A DNA stretch of 61,220 nt, taken from Ignavibacteria bacterium (GTDB lineage Bacteria > Bacteroidota > Ignavibacteria > Ignavibacteriales > Ignavibacteriaceae). The stretch covers positions 1 through 61,220 of the forward strand of contig JAFLBV010000006.1 in NCBI GenBank assembly GCA_017302895.1. The letters run 5' to 3'. Position numbers and translations under genes: made by a program. This document shows, one piece after another, positions 35,045 to 44,453 of this stretch. The notes below the pieces were generated by a model. It saw nothing but the letters and a program-made list of their open reading frames with translations, ran no database searches and was not told where the DNA came from. Each line of letters begins with the position of its first letter. The stretch's first letter is position 1.

Positions 35045-35806
35045 TTATTTGTTTTTTTCAAGAATACTTTGAGCCTGCTTTGCAGGATTTGAATTAGGGT
35101 CAAGTTCTATTGTTTTGGTGAGCCATTTAGTGGCTTCATCTTTATTGTTGTTCGAGAGGCTGACTACACCCATGTTAAGATGTGCAATCTGATGCTTCGG
35201 ATCTATTGTCAAAGCTTTTTTGAAACTTTCCTCTGCCTGCTTGAGATCCTGCATATTGAAATAGCAGACTCCGAGATCAACAATTACATCAGGAATGTTT
35301 GGTTTTTTCTCCAAATATTTTTTGTAAAGCGGCACGGCCTTTTCAAACATACCCGAATCAAAATATGAGTGTGCAAGGTTAAGCATCACATCAAGATTGT
35401 CGGGTGATTCAGCAAGTTGTTTCTCCAGATTCATAATCTGAGGGTCCAGCGCAGGATTTTTCCCGATTGGATTTGCAGGCTGATCATGTCCCTCACCGGG
35501 AGGATGATTATGGCCTGCGTGCGGATCGACAGCTTTTGGAGATTCAAAAACTCCCGAACCGATAAGAATGAACATGCCTGCCAAAAGCAGAATTCCAAGA
35601 ACAATGCCTGCAGTTTTTGTCTCGGACGACGAAGTACCTTTGCCGGCGTTCTTCCCTTTGGAAGCACCCTGTTCTTTTTGATTCTTCTGAGCCATCTTTT
35701 TCTTTTCCGGATTCAGCAAAGCGCCACAATCGTTACAGTAAGTGGCTGAACCCGGATTAACCGTTCCGCAGACGGGACATTTTATTTGATCTTTGTTTTC
35801 TGCCAT
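35045..35806 (-). CDS. Zinc-ribbon, single-TM, TPR protein
   Basis: A 253-residue protein of unknown function with a clear layout. A zinc ribbon CPVCGTVNPGSATYCNDCG (about 9-27), a Lys-rich linker, one membrane segment (about 66-85), a His-rich stretch AHNHPPGEGH-like (HAGHNHPPGEGHD), and four TPR units (about 125-250) follow in order. The zinc ribbon should be cytoplasmic and the TPR part periplasmic. The ATG giving MAENKDQ was chosen over an in-frame TTG six bases upstream. It lies 13 bases after the HU-like gene and probably shares its promoter. Confidence 0.8.
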   Translation of the reverse strand: MAENKDQIKCPVCGTVNPGSATYCNDCGALLNPEKKKMAQKNQKEQGASKGKNAGKGTSSSETKTAGIVLGILLLAGMFILIGSGVFESPKAVDPHAGHNHPPGEGHDQPANPIGKNPALDPQIMNLEKQLAESPDNLDVMLNLAHSYFDSGMFEKAVPLYKKYLEKKPNIPDVIVDLGVCYFNMQDLKQAEESFKKALTIDPKHQIAHLNMGVVSLSNNNKDEATKWLTKTIELDPNSNPAKQAQSILEKNK

Positions 35807-35825
35807 TTGCAATCTTGTTTAGTTC

Positions 35826-36122
35826 TTATTTACTCTCTTTTTTCAATCCGTTGTCAACCTGATTTTTAAAGTCCTTCGAGAACTTAAATACAGGGATAAA
35901 ATGTTCAGGGACAAAAACCTTGTCACCATTTTTAGGATTTCGTGCGTATCTGGCCGCTTTTTTCTTCACTTTGAAGGTACCAAAGCCTCTTATTTCAATT
36001 CCTTTACCTGCGCTCAAGGCTTCTATAACACTCTTAAAAAAACCCTCAACAACAGCTTCGGTCTCAAGTTTGGTCAGCCCTGTACCTTCTGCTACAATAT
36101 CTACCAGATCGGCTTTAGTCAT
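35826..36122 (-). CDS. HU/IHF-family DNA-binding protein
   Basis: A 98-residue nucleoid protein. MTKADLVDIVAEGTGL, the central EIRGFGTFKVKKKAARYARNPK with the conserved GFG and RNP motif, and FKFSKDFK are typical of HU/IHF. Such proteins bind and bend DNA as dimers. Sequence alone does not separate HU from IHF. A GGAG precedes the start by 9 bases. It is transcribed with the downstream zinc-ribbon TPR gene. Confidence 0.95.
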   Translation of the reverse strand: MTKADLVDIVAEGTGLTKLETEAVVEGFFKSVIEALSAGKGIEIRGFGTFKVKKKAARYARNPKNGDKVFVPEHFIPVFKFSKDFKNQVDNGLKKESK

Positions 36123-36166
36123 TATTCAGTTCTCCGGATATAAAATTTTTCAAATCGAACCTCCAA

Positions 36167-36194
36167 TTTATAACCATTTTAAGAAAAATGCAAA
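36167..36194 (-). promoter_or_regulatory. Candidate promoter of the HU-like gene
   Basis: On the minus strand TTTGCA (36189-36194) and TATAAA (36167-36172) are separated by 16 bases and lie 45-72 bases upstream of the start codon. This is a reasonable sigma-70-type match in the correct place, but the -35 is imperfect. Confidence 0.4.
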
Positions 36195-36440
36195 CTTTAC
36201 CGAAACTTAACACTATTTGAACCGATATTTTTATTTACCCGTCCAAAGGTCTGCGTTAGAAAATGAATTTTTTATTACATTTAGTATCAACTTTGAATTT
36301 ATTTTGATGTCCAAATCAAATGACAGAACAGTTGAGTCCTTCGATTAGAGGGAGGTTAATAAAATCTCCCCGGGATTTGACAAATTTTTCCGATCTTAAT
36401 TGTTGAATTTGCAGATTGTAGAAAGCGTAAAAGCGTACAG
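36195..36440. other. Intergenic region between HU-like gene and 191-codon gene
   Basis: Together with 36123-36194 this is a gap of 318 bases between divergent genes. Apart from the HU promoter candidate I see only AT-rich sequence. A consensus TTGACA at 36377-36382 points toward the 191-codon gene, but no -10 hexamer follows at the right distance. No RNA gene or repeat is recognised. Confidence 0.4.
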
Positions 36441-37016
36441 ATGGATACCGGCATAATTCCTTTAGTAAAACAAGTTGTAATTATCTTTACGATAGTGATA
36501 ACTGTTTTTATTCTCCTGTCGTTTGGTTATGCCAAACTGAAAGCTCTCATCACGGGGAAAAAGCCTCCTAAGACGGGTCCCGAATTATACGCCGCACAGC
36601 TTGCGATGCAAAAAAACCCAAATCAGCCACAAGTAAAAAAAGCACGGATCCCTTCAAAAGAGAAAGAAGCTCCAAAACAAAAAGAGGAGCAACTTCCGGT
36701 GGAAAATGTCGAAAGACTGAAAGCTCCAAATCCCCCACTGAGAAGAAATGATGAAGCCCGGCGATCACGAGCCCAAAGCCGCGTTAATATGAATATTGTG
36801 CAGCAGAGCATCCCAAAAAGAAATGTGTTTCAGGTTGTAAACAATCAGCAGGCAAATTTCCGCGGGATCAGCACGGGTACCATTTCGTACACCCCAACGG
36901 AAAAACCATCGACTACTCAGGCTACTATGAGAAGCCAGTCTCTCTTCACGACTGCCGGACAGAATCCGCAGACGCAGAGAACACCCCCCGGCAAAGTGAA
37001 TATTAACTTCAAATAA
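36441..37016 (+). CDS. Uncharacterised single-TM, Lys/Pro/Gln-rich protein
   Basis: I do not recognise this 191-residue protein. It has one membrane segment (about 10-30: VVIIFTIVITVFILLSFGYA) near the N-terminus. A long, apparently disordered tail rich in Lys, Pro, Gln and Thr follows, ending TPPGKVNINFK. The tail should be cytoplasmic if the N-terminus is outside. The gene faces the pepF gene and its stop is adjacent to that gene's stop. Composition suggests a linker or scaffold and not an enzyme, but this is inference. Confidence 0.6.
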   Translation: MDTGIIPLVKQVVIIFTIVITVFILLSFGYAKLKALITGKKPPKTGPELYAAQLAMQKNPNQPQVKKARIPSKEKEAPKQKEEQLPVENVERLKAPNPPLRRNDEARRSRAQSRVNMNIVQQSIPKRNVFQVVNNQQANFRGISTGTISYTPTEKPSTTQATMRSQSLFTTAGQNPQTQRTPPGKVNINFK

Positions 37017-38858
37017 TCAGAGCAGCGTCTCCATTTCATCGATGATGTTGTTCATCCTGCTGATTATTGCAGTTACGGCATCCGGTTTTCTCATATCCAC
37101 TCCCGCATCACTCAAAATTTCTATTGAATATTTCGATTTTCCGGACCTCAGGAAATTCAGATAACGGTCGACTGCCGGCTGCCCTTCTTTCTTGACCAGA
37201 CTAACCAGTGCTTCCGATGCTGCCATGCCGGTAGCATACTGGTAAACATAAAAATTGTAGTAAAAGTGAGGGATTCGTGCCCAGGTGTACTCCTCTTCCT
37301 CATCCACATGCATCGCTTCACCCCAATATTTGCTGTAAAGCGATTTGTACAATTCTTTAAGCTCTGTCGCCGTAAGTGCTTCACCATTTTCGACTCTTGC
37401 GTAGGCAATCTTCTCAAATTCAGCAAACATTGTCTGCCTGTAGAAAGTGGCTGTAACACTGTTCAGGAATTTTTCCATCAATGAGAGTTTTTGAGATTTA
37501 CTTTCACTTGTCTTAATGAGATGCTCAAGGAGAAGAGATTCATTGAATGTACTTGCCACTTCTGCGAGAAATATTGAGTAGTCTGCATATACCGGAGGCT
37601 GTGTCTCACCTGTAAACCATGAGTGCATGTTATGCCCCATCTCGTGCGCAAGTGTGAACACATCATTTAGATTGCCCGTAAAATTCATCAAAACATACGG
37701 ATGGGTACCGTAAGTACATCCTGACGAATAAGCACCTGACCTCTTTCCGGCTGTCTCATAAACATCAATCCAACGGTTGTCGAATGCCCTGTTGATTGCT
37801 TCAAGATACTCGCTTCCCATTATTTGAAGTGAATCAACCACGAGTTTTCGGGCTTCTTCCCAACTATATTTTTTTACTTCACTCGAATCAAAAATGGTTA
37901 CATATGAGTCATAAGGGTGAATTTTATCCTGCTTTAGCATCCTCCTCTTTATTTCAGCCCATCTGTGCATTGGTGCCAGATTCTGGCTGACTGTCTCTAT
38001 CAAATTGTCATAAACAGATACAGGGATGTTGTTGGTGTGAAGTGCAGCTTCGAGTGAACTTCCGAAATTCCTTGCGCGAGCGTTGAAAATCTTGCCTTTT
38101 AGATTATTGTTGAAAATAACTGAAAAAGTATTCGCATAATCTTTAAAGGGAGAATAGAATGCTTTGTAAGCCCTTTCCCGGTAAGCTGAATCCTTTGAAT
38201 AAAGTGCGGCATAAAAACGACCGTGCGACATCTCCTGTTCTTCACCCGACTCTCCGGTAACAGTCGGGAATTTCAGATCAGCATCAGAAAATATCGAGAA
38301 AATCTCGTAAGCCCCACCGGTTACGCTTGAAGAGAGAGCAAGCAACATTTCCTCTTTTTCTGAAAGGGTGTGAGCCCGTCTTCTCTTCAAATCATCAAAA
38401 AAGTGTTCATAACCTTCAAGTCCAAATTTGGAAATGGCTTCTTCGATCACTGAATCAGGCGTAACATTAAGTTCCGGCAGGATGAATGATGCCTTCGACC
38501 CGGCGATTGTGTATAGGTTTCTTATTCTGTCATTAAGTCCCTGATATTTATTTACCCGCAAGTCGCTGTCCTTTTTCAGCATCACGAATAGATGGAGTTT
38601 TTCAACGGTCATCGAAACGAGTTCGTCAAATTTTATGCATTCAGCCAGAGCAGTCGCGTCCTTTGAAATGGATCCTCGGAACTTGTCATACCCGTCGATC
38701 ATCGACTGGATTTTTGCAAATTCCGCTTCCCATTCCTCATCGTTTTGATAAATGTGCGACACATCCCACTTGTAATTCTCGTCTATCTCATCTCTTTCGG
38801 GGAGTGATCCTCCCTCGGTTGCCAAAAATATTCTCTCAAATCTCTCGTCAAATTTCAT
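37017..38858 (-). CDS. pepF: Oligoendopeptidase F (M3B)
   Basis: Cytoplasmic zinc oligopeptidase. The metal-binding HEMGH lies in FTLAHEMGHNMHSW at about residue 404, followed by the Glu-bearing FLAEVASTFNESLL. The N-terminal helical part (YKWDVSHIYQNDEEWEAEF) is typical. Length 613 fits the family. It is a single-gene unit, convergent with the 191-codon gene with no space between stops. Confidence 0.95.
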   Translation of the reverse strand: MKFDERFERIFLATEGGSLPERDEIDENYKWDVSHIYQNDEEWEAEFAKIQSMIDGYDKFRGSISKDATALAECIKFDELVSMTVEKLHLFVMLKKDSDLRVNKYQGLNDRIRNLYTIAGSKASFILPELNVTPDSVIEEAISKFGLEGYEHFFDDLKRRRAHTLSEKEEMLLALSSSVTGGAYEIFSIFSDADLKFPTVTGESGEEQEMSHGRFYAALYSKDSAYRERAYKAFYSPFKDYANTFSVIFNNNLKGKIFNARARNFGSSLEAALHTNNIPVSVYDNLIETVSQNLAPMHRWAEIKRRMLKQDKIHPYDSYVTIFDSSEVKKYSWEEARKLVVDSLQIMGSEYLEAINRAFDNRWIDVYETAGKRSGAYSSGCTYGTHPYVLMNFTGNLNDVFTLAHEMGHNMHSWFTGETQPPVYADYSIFLAEVASTFNESLLLEHLIKTSESKSQKLSLMEKFLNSVTATFYRQTMFAEFEKIAYARVENGEALTATELKELYKSLYSKYWGEAMHVDEEEEYTWARIPHFYYNFYVYQYATGMAASEALVSLVKKEGQPAVDRYLNFLRSGKSKYSIEILSDAGVDMRKPDAVTAIISRMNNIIDEMETLL

Positions 38859-38997
38859 CTTTTTTCATCCGGTTTTGTTGGTCGCAAATTTATTTTTATC
38901 AAATTTTAACACAAAATTAACAATTCTGATCTTTTTTTTAAATTATATGAGTAGTGCACTCGCAAATTAGTTGATTTTTTAAGGAGTTAGAGGTAAA

Positions 38998-39026
38998 TTG
39001 CTTGTCTGAATTTTTTTTCATATTAA
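38998..39026 (+). promoter_or_regulatory. Candidate promoter for secDF
   Basis: TTGCTT (38998-39003) and TATTAA (39021-39026) are 17 bases apart and lie 23-51 bases before the secD start codon. Both hexamers are partial matches to a sigma-70 promoter. Confidence 0.35.
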
Positions 39027-39048
39027 ATAGTCGAGTTAAGTTAAATTT

Positions 39049-41055
39049 ATGGAAAAGTACCTATACAGGATTCTGATCACTGTTGCGTTAGTAGCTCTGG
39101 CGATATACTTCTTATATCCCACATACCAGGACTACCTTAAAACGGCAGAGATAAGAGAAAAAGTTTCCGCTCACGAGAAATTTTTGAACAAGACCTACCC
39201 GGGGATGAAAAAGGAAAGCCTCTCTTATCTTCTGAAGAACTTTGAAGACAGCCTCAAAACTGTCGATGAGGATTATGCCAAAGTTAGAGCCAAAAGAGTT
39301 AAGCTCGGTCTCGATCTTCAGGGTGGAATGCGTGTCGTTCTTGAAGTGAACACTGCACAGCTTCTGCAAAAGCTCGCCCAGGACCCCGATCCGGTATTTG
39401 TGAAGCTCCTTGATGAAGCTTCCAAAGAAGCTAACGCAAACGATGAATCTGTCGTTGACATTGTGGTCAGGAAACTGCAGGAAAAAAACATCCGCTTAAG
39501 CAGATATTTCGGCAATATCGATCAGGATGATGCCAAAATTTCATCACAGCTTAAAGACCAGGCAACTGATGCGGTTACAAGAGCCGAACAGATCTTGAGA
39601 AACCGTATTGACCAGTATGGAGTTTCGGAACCTGTTATTCAAAAACAAGGCCAGAACCGTATTGTTGTAGAGCTTCCCGGTATCTCCAATGAAGAAGAAG
39701 CAAGACAGCTTATTCAGAGTACCGCACTTCTCGAATTCAAAATGGTCAGAGAACCTCAGTATGCCTTTAACCTGATTACAAGAATTAACAATTCTCTCGC
39801 AGGCGGCAAAGTTGAAGAGGAAAAGACTGATAAAGTTGATTCCACTAAAAAAACCGATACTACTGCTGTAGCAAAAACTGATAAAAAAGCTGAGACCAAA
39901 ACTGATTCGACTGCTGTTGCTAAAGTTGACTCCGGCAAAAAAACTGATACGAACAAAACTGCCAAAACTGACACAGGAAAAAAATCTCCTGAACAGCTTG
40001 CCAAAGAGAATCCAATTTTTGCTCTCATTTCGCCAAGTGAACAAACTGGTGAAATCTATGTTCCCGCTTCAAACAAGGATAAATTGCAGAGACTCCTGAA
40101 TTCTCAGATAGCTCAGGCAATTATGGGCGAAAATGACGAGTTCGTCTTTTCAAACCATACCTTCCTGTCTGACAAGGGAGAAAAAATTTACACCCTCTTC
40201 TGTGTGAACAAAAAACCTGAACTTACAGGTGGTGTTATTACAGAAGCTGTCGGCACACCCGATCCCGGAGGCGCTGCCGGTGCTGTTGTTTCCATGACAA
40301 TGAACTCAGAGGGTTCTGTTGAGTGGGCTCGCATCACAGGTGCCAATGTTGACAAAAGATGTGCAATCGTGCTCGATGGTGTCGTTTACTCGGCTCCTGT
40401 TATCAAAAACAAAATTACCGGCGGCAGAAGCCAGATAGACGGTATGAAAGATCTTAATGAAGCCAAACTGCTTGCAAACATCCTTAATGCCGGTGCATTC
40501 GCTGCTCCTGTTGACATTATTGAAGAAAGAACAGTAGGACCATCACTCGGTGAAGATTCCGTCTCCGCCGGCCTTCTTTCTGTTGTTTTGGGCTTCGCTC
40601 TTGTTGCAGGATTCATGATTATTTATTACAGAGGTGCCGGTGGAATTGCTTCTTTTGCGCTTATCTTTGTGATACTCCTTATCATCGGTACTCTTGCTGC
40701 TTTCGGAGCAACACTTACCCTCCCCGGTATCGCAGGTATCGTGCTGACCATCGGTATGGCAGTGGATTCAAATGTACTGATTTATGAGAGGATAAGAGAA
40801 GAAATGGCTCTGGGTAAAACCATGAAAGCTGCTGTTGAAGGCGGATTCGCCAAAGCAGGTGCTGCCATTTGGGATTCAAACATAACTACTCTCATCACCA
40901 GTATAATCCTCTACCAGTTTGGTACAGGTCCTGTACAGGGTTTCGCACTGACTCTTATGATTGGTATTCTTACCTCTCTGTTTGGTGCCCTCGTTATTGC
41001 GAAGGTTATTTTCGAATATTTCACCGACAAGGGTCACCCTGTTTCGATCGGTTAA
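39049..41055 (+). CDS. secD: Protein translocase subunit SecD
   Basis: Inner-membrane subunit that uses the proton gradient to pull preproteins through SecYEG. The N-terminal TM, LGLDLQGGMRVVLEV, and the C-terminal membrane half with MAVDSNVLIYERIREE are canonical. Unusual: residues about 254-320 form an insert in the first periplasmic domain, rich in Lys, Thr and Asp, with repeated words such as TDSTAVAK and KKTDT. This makes the protein 668 residues. It is followed by secF with a 32-base gap. Confidence 0.96.
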   Translation: MEKYLYRILITVALVALAIYFLYPTYQDYLKTAEIREKVSAHEKFLNKTYPGMKKESLSYLLKNFEDSLKTVDEDYAKVRAKRVKLGLDLQGGMRVVLEVNTAQLLQKLAQDPDPVFVKLLDEASKEANANDESVVDIVVRKLQEKNIRLSRYFGNIDQDDAKISSQLKDQATDAVTRAEQILRNRIDQYGVSEPVIQKQGQNRIVVELPGISNEEEARQLIQSTALLEFKMVREPQYAFNLITRINNSLAGGKVEEEKTDKVDSTKKTDTTAVAKTDKKAETKTDSTAVAKVDSGKKTDTNKTAKTDTGKKSPEQLAKENPIFALISPSEQTGEIYVPASNKDKLQRLLNSQIAQAIMGENDEFVFSNHTFLSDKGEKIYTLFCVNKKPELTGGVITEAVGTPDPGGAAGAVVSMTMNSEGSVEWARITGANVDKRCAIVLDGVVYSAPVIKNKITGGRSQIDGMKDLNEAKLLANILNAGAFAAPVDIIEERTVGPSLGEDSVSAGLLSVVLGFALVAGFMIIYYRGAGGIASFALIFVILLIIGTLAAFGATLTLPGIAGIVLTIGMAVDSNVLIYERIREEMALGKTMKAAVEGGFAKAGAAIWDSNITTLITSIILYQFGTGPVQGFALTLMIGILTSLFGALVIAKVIFEYFTDKGHPVSIG

Positions 41056-41087
41056 TCTTAAAAGGTTTTTAAGGAGCTAAATAAATA

Positions 41088-42230
41088 ATGCGAATTTTTC
41101 ATAATCTAAATGTTGATTTTATGGGCAAGAGGAAATATTTTTATATCCTCTCTACCACAATTTTTGTCCTCGGTCTAATAAGTATTTTTGCCAGAGGATT
41201 GCAGTTTGGTATCGACTTTAAAGGTGGTACTGAAGTAGTGCTGGAGTTCGAAAAGGTTATCGATATTACCAAGGTTAGAGGTTATCTCGAGAACTCTGGA
41301 CTTGGGAACATCGAAGTTAAAACCTTCGGTGCAGAAACTGGTGCCCTCATCAGAACTGAAGTTCAGGATATTCCTGCAGCGATTAAACCTAAACTGCTCG
41401 GAGTTATTGAAGGCAATATTGCCAAAGCGTATCCCGGAATCAAATTGGAAAAGACCGAAGATCCAGCTAAAGGTTCATTTACCTACAAGTTTGCCGGACC
41501 CGATACCGCGACAAAAGTAAGTCAGTTGCTTTTCGACCAGGGTTTCCAGGCTTCACGGGTCTCTTTTGAGGCAAACAATTCTGAAGTTATCGTAAGAGTT
41601 GGTGTCTCTGATGTTATCAAAGAGAGCCTGAAAGAAAAACTTACGGGAAACAACTTCAAAGTGCTTAGAGAAGACAGAATTGGTCCTAAAGTCGGAAACG
41701 AATTGAAAAGAGATGCAATTATTGCAGTTATTCTTTCATTGCTCGGTATCCTCATCTATCTCGCATTCAGATTCAAATTCCTCTTTGCTTCCACTGCGGT
41801 TGTCGCGCTTTTCCATGATGTGTTGCTCACTATTGGCCTCTTCTCTCTCTTTTATGGAGTGATTCCGGGACTCAATCTGGAAATCGACCTTACCATTGTT
41901 GCTGCATTCCTGACACTCATTGGTTACTCAATCAATGATACTGTTATTGTGTTCGACAGGGTGAGAGAAACAATGAAAATTCATAAAGGTGGCAACCTAG
42001 AAGCATTGATGAATGAAGCTGTGAACAAAACCATGAGCAGAACCATCCTTACCGGTGGAACGACCCTTATGGGTGTTTTGGTTCTTCTTTTGGTTGGTGG
42101 TGAAGTGTTGAGAGCCTTTGCATTCACTCTCTTCTTCGGTATTATCGTTGGTACTTATTCTTCAATATTCGTGGCAAGTGCCCTTGCTCTCGATTATTCA
42201 AAGAAATACAAAATGAAGATTGACTTCTAA
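41088..42230 (+). CDS. secF: Protein translocase subunit SecF
   Basis: Partner of SecD in post-translocational pulling of preproteins. RGLQFGIDFKGGTEVVLEFE near residue 40 and the C-terminal IGYSINDTVIVFDRVRE are the family motifs. Six membrane segments fit the 380 residues. AAGGAG lies 12 bases before the start, a long spacing. A strong terminator follows the gene. Confidence 0.97.
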   Translation: MRIFHNLNVDFMGKRKYFYILSTTIFVLGLISIFARGLQFGIDFKGGTEVVLEFEKVIDITKVRGYLENSGLGNIEVKTFGAETGALIRTEVQDIPAAIKPKLLGVIEGNIAKAYPGIKLEKTEDPAKGSFTYKFAGPDTATKVSQLLFDQGFQASRVSFEANNSEVIVRVGVSDVIKESLKEKLTGNNFKVLREDRIGPKVGNELKRDAIIAVILSLLGILIYLAFRFKFLFASTAVVALFHDVLLTIGLFSLFYGVIPGLNLEIDLTIVAAFLTLIGYSINDTVIVFDRVRETMKIHKGGNLEALMNEAVNKTMSRTILTGGTTLMGVLVLLLVGGEVLRAFAFTLFFGIIVGTYSSIFVASALALDYSKKYKMKIDF

Positions 42231-42252
42231 TATTTGGAAGTTACTGTGTTTC

Positions 42253-42287
42253 AGGCTGCGGGCTCAAAAGTTCGCAGCCTTTTTTAT
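42253..42287 (+). terminator. Rho-independent terminator of secDF
   Basis: AGGCTGCG and CGCAGCCT form an 8-bp stem with a 12-base loop, followed by TTTTTATTTT. It lies 23 bases beyond the secF stop and touches the stop of the convergent dedA-like gene. Confidence 0.9.
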
Positions 42288-42934
42288 TTTAAATGTTTTC
42301 TGTGGATCAGCCAGTTGTGGAGAGCTTTATAACCCATTGGTATCAATGAAGCAAAAGCAACAATGAAAAGTGTGAGAGTAAGATTTTTCTGGACAAACGG
42401 GATATGCCCGAAGAAATAACCAGCGCCTACATAAATCAGAATGTAAATCGCAGCCGAAAGAAGACTTGTGACGATAAATGTTGAAAATTTCATCTTCACG
42501 ATACCGGCAACAAATGGAGCGAAGGTTCGAACCATCGGAAAATAACGGGCGAGGAACATGGTGGTTTTACCGTGTTTCTTGAAAAATCCTTCCGTGGCAA
42601 TCAAATATGAAGGTCGTATGAACCTGTTATTCATTTTATATGCCCTTTCTCCAAGCCGTCTGCCTATTCCATAATTGAAGATATCTCCAATAAACACCGC
42701 CATTGTAAAGAGCAGATAAAGAGCATAGGGGTTCAACTGACCGGCGGCGGCTATTGTGCCGGCAGCAAAAAGAATGGTAACACCGGGCAACAGTGGTGTA
42801 AGAACAAAATTCGTCTCCAACAGAATTAAAACGAAAAGAAAAAGGTATGTTATATTGCCGTATTCGGAGATTATTACACTGAGATAGCCATCCAGATGAT
42901 TTACTATCTCCCACACATTGCCAAGAAATTCCAT
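42284..42934 (-). CDS. DedA-family membrane protein
   Basis: Polytopic membrane protein of 216 residues. LLETNFVLTPLLPGVTILFAAG, FIGDIFNYGIGRRLG and KHGKTTMFLARYFPMVRTFAPFVAG with the conserved Arg are DedA/SNARE-associated motifs. Family members act in polar-lipid or undecaprenyl-phosphate recycling across the membrane. Which substrate is used here cannot be told. It is a single-gene unit convergent with secDF. Confidence 0.92.
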   Translation of the reverse strand: MEFLGNVWEIVNHLDGYLSVIISEYGNITYLFLFVLILLETNFVLTPLLPGVTILFAAGTIAAAGQLNPYALYLLFTMAVFIGDIFNYGIGRRLGERAYKMNNRFIRPSYLIATEGFFKKHGKTTMFLARYFPMVRTFAPFVAGIVKMKFSTFIVTSLLSAAIYILIYVGAGYFFGHIPFVQKNLTLTLFIVAFASLIPMGYKALHNWLIHRKHLK

Positions 42935-43070
42935 TAATTAACTTTCTACAGGTCATTGAGTACCGGTATATCCCTTTCGAGATATCATACTCTAAAATCG
43001 ATTTAAACTAACTGCTAAATTTACGAACTTTAATCTGTTAGAAAAGATTAATTTTTTGAACCCAAATCCA

Positions 43071-43379
43071 TCAGATCCTGCTCTTCATTCTTTCTTCATA
43101 GGCTGAATCCCATTCCTCTTTTTTCAGATCGTACCGGTCGGCAATAAGATCATTTGGATAGAAGAAATTCCCAACCACAATTCCGGTAACTGCATCATGC
43201 AGCTCTATATTCAAATGACCTTCACCTGTATAATGAATGTCATCAAATTCTCCCTTGCCGGCAATTCCTGTAAACAGATAAAAGTCATGTTCCATCTTAC
43301 CATTTGGAAGAAATATTGTTCTGACCACAACAGCGTGATCGATGCCTCTTGAGTGTAACTCTACTTTGTCTTTTAACAT
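43071..43379 (-). CDS. Small uncharacterised protein
   Basis: A 102-residue soluble protein I do not recognise. It is mostly beta-prone (VVVRTIFLPNGKMEHDFYLF, HLNIELHDAVTGIVVGNFF) with an acidic/basic end (YEERMKSRI). There is no signal peptide or membrane segment. A GGAGGT precedes the ATG, arguing that it is translated. It lies alone between the dedA-like gene and the divergent flavin reductase gene. Confidence 0.6.
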   Translation of the reverse strand: MLKDKVELHSRGIDHAVVVRTIFLPNGKMEHDFYLFTGIAGKGEFDDIHYTGEGHLNIELHDAVTGIVVGNFFYPNDLIADRYDLKKEEWDSAYEERMKSRI

Positions 43380-43539
43380 GACAACCTCCGGTCCTGTTGG
43401 ATTTCACGATGGTTTACTGTGATTCAAAGTCAGCAGAAATTCACAGTTGAAAACTAAACTCTTTTTTGAAATTTCCTATACCTCCGGCGAAAAAATATTT
43501 CCTTCTACTATTGAATTTATTTCAGCGAAATCAGGTTAA

Positions 43540-44208
43540 ATGAGTATAAAATCTTCAACAACCCGGTTTACCAAAATGGAATTCAACAAAGAATCGTTTG
43601 CCATACTTGAAAAACAGTATCGTACGAACCTCATAAATTCAGTTACAGGCTTTAAGAGTGCAAATCTAATTGGCACTGTCGACGGGAAGGGAAACAATAA
43701 TCTCTCCATTTTCAGCTCAGTCGTCCATGTGGGTGCAAATCCTCCCCTGATCGGTCTTGTTATGAGACCCGTTACTGTCGTCAGAGATTCATATGACAAT
43801 ATCATATCGACTGGATTCTACACAATCAACCATGTCTCGAAGGAATTCTGTAAAGCTGCTCATCAGACTTCTGCGAGATATCCAAAAGGAGTCTCCGAGT
43901 TTGAGGCTGCCGGTCTGACTCCCTGGTTTTCTCAGACGGTACCTGCACCTTATGTTGCAGAATCCCCTGTCAAATTAGGAATGAGATTTGTCGAAATGCA
44001 TGAAATCAAAGCAAACAACACAATTTTTATTGTTGGCGAAATTGTCGAAGCGTTTATTCCGGATGAATTGATTCTTCCGGACGGATTTATTGATTTGGAA
44101 AAAGAAGGTGCTGTTGCAATTTCGGGACTTGACAGTTACCACACAACTTCCCGTCTCTCACGCCTCTCATATGCCAAACCAGGAAAAGCACCCGAGGAGA
44201 TTCAATGA
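43540..44208 (+). CDS. Flavin reductase-like, FMN-binding split-barrel protein
   Basis: A 222-residue protein of the flavin-reductase-like family. NLINSVTGFKSANLIGTVDGKGNNNLSIFSS and PPLIGLVMRPVTVVRDSYDNI are the FMN-binding strands, and GFYTINHVS is also typical. It probably binds FMN and may reduce a flavin or serve an unknown oxidoreductase. An internal ATG at 43576 (MEFNKESF) aligns better with the usual family start; the first ATG has AGGT upstream. Its stop overlaps the next gene in an ATGA. Confidence 0.87.
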   Translation: MSIKSSTTRFTKMEFNKESFAILEKQYRTNLINSVTGFKSANLIGTVDGKGNNNLSIFSSVVHVGANPPLIGLVMRPVTVVRDSYDNIISTGFYTINHVSKEFCKAAHQTSARYPKGVSEFEAAGLTPWFSQTVPAPYVAESPVKLGMRFVEMHEIKANNTIFIVGEIVEAFIPDELILPDGFIDLEKEGAVAISGLDSYHTTSRLSRLSYAKPGKAPEEIQ

Positions 44209-44453
44209 AAACAGAAGAAATTTCACACCCTGAAATCTCCAGAATAATTGAAATGGCGTGGGAAGACAGAACACCCTTCGAAGCCATCGAATCACAATTC
44301 GGGTTGAAAGAAAACGATGTCAGAGCCATTATGAGACGGGAAATGAAACCTTCGAGTTTCAGGATGTGGCGCGAGAGGGTAAGCGGAAGAAAGACGAAGC
44401 ACTTAAAGCTAAGATCAAAAAGCGTTCAGAGATTTAAAAGCCACAATCAGTAG
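44205..44453 (+). CDS. TIGR03643/DUF2805-type small protein
   Basis: An 82-residue basic protein. ISRIIEMAWEDRTPFEAIESQFGLKENDVRAIMRREMKPSSFRMWRERVSGR-like text (the pattern AWEDRTPFEAI and KPSSFRMWR) matches the small conserved family TIGR03643/DUF2805. This looks like a helix-turn-helix fold. The function is not known. It is translationally coupled with the flavin-reductase-like gene, so a shared process is likely. Confidence 0.82.
   Translation: MKTEEISHPEISRIIEMAWEDRTPFEAIESQFGLKENDVRAIMRREMKPSSFRMWRERVSGRKTKHLKLRSKSVQRFKSHNQ

Noticed and set aside
36377..36382. Consensus TTGACA as a promoter for the 191-codon gene
   Set aside because: No acceptable -10 hexamer follows at 16-18 bases.
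39544..40044. A 166-codon minus-strand open frame inside secD
   Set aside because: It is antisense to the conserved secD gene and arises from the biased codon composition of the Lys/Thr-rich insertion.
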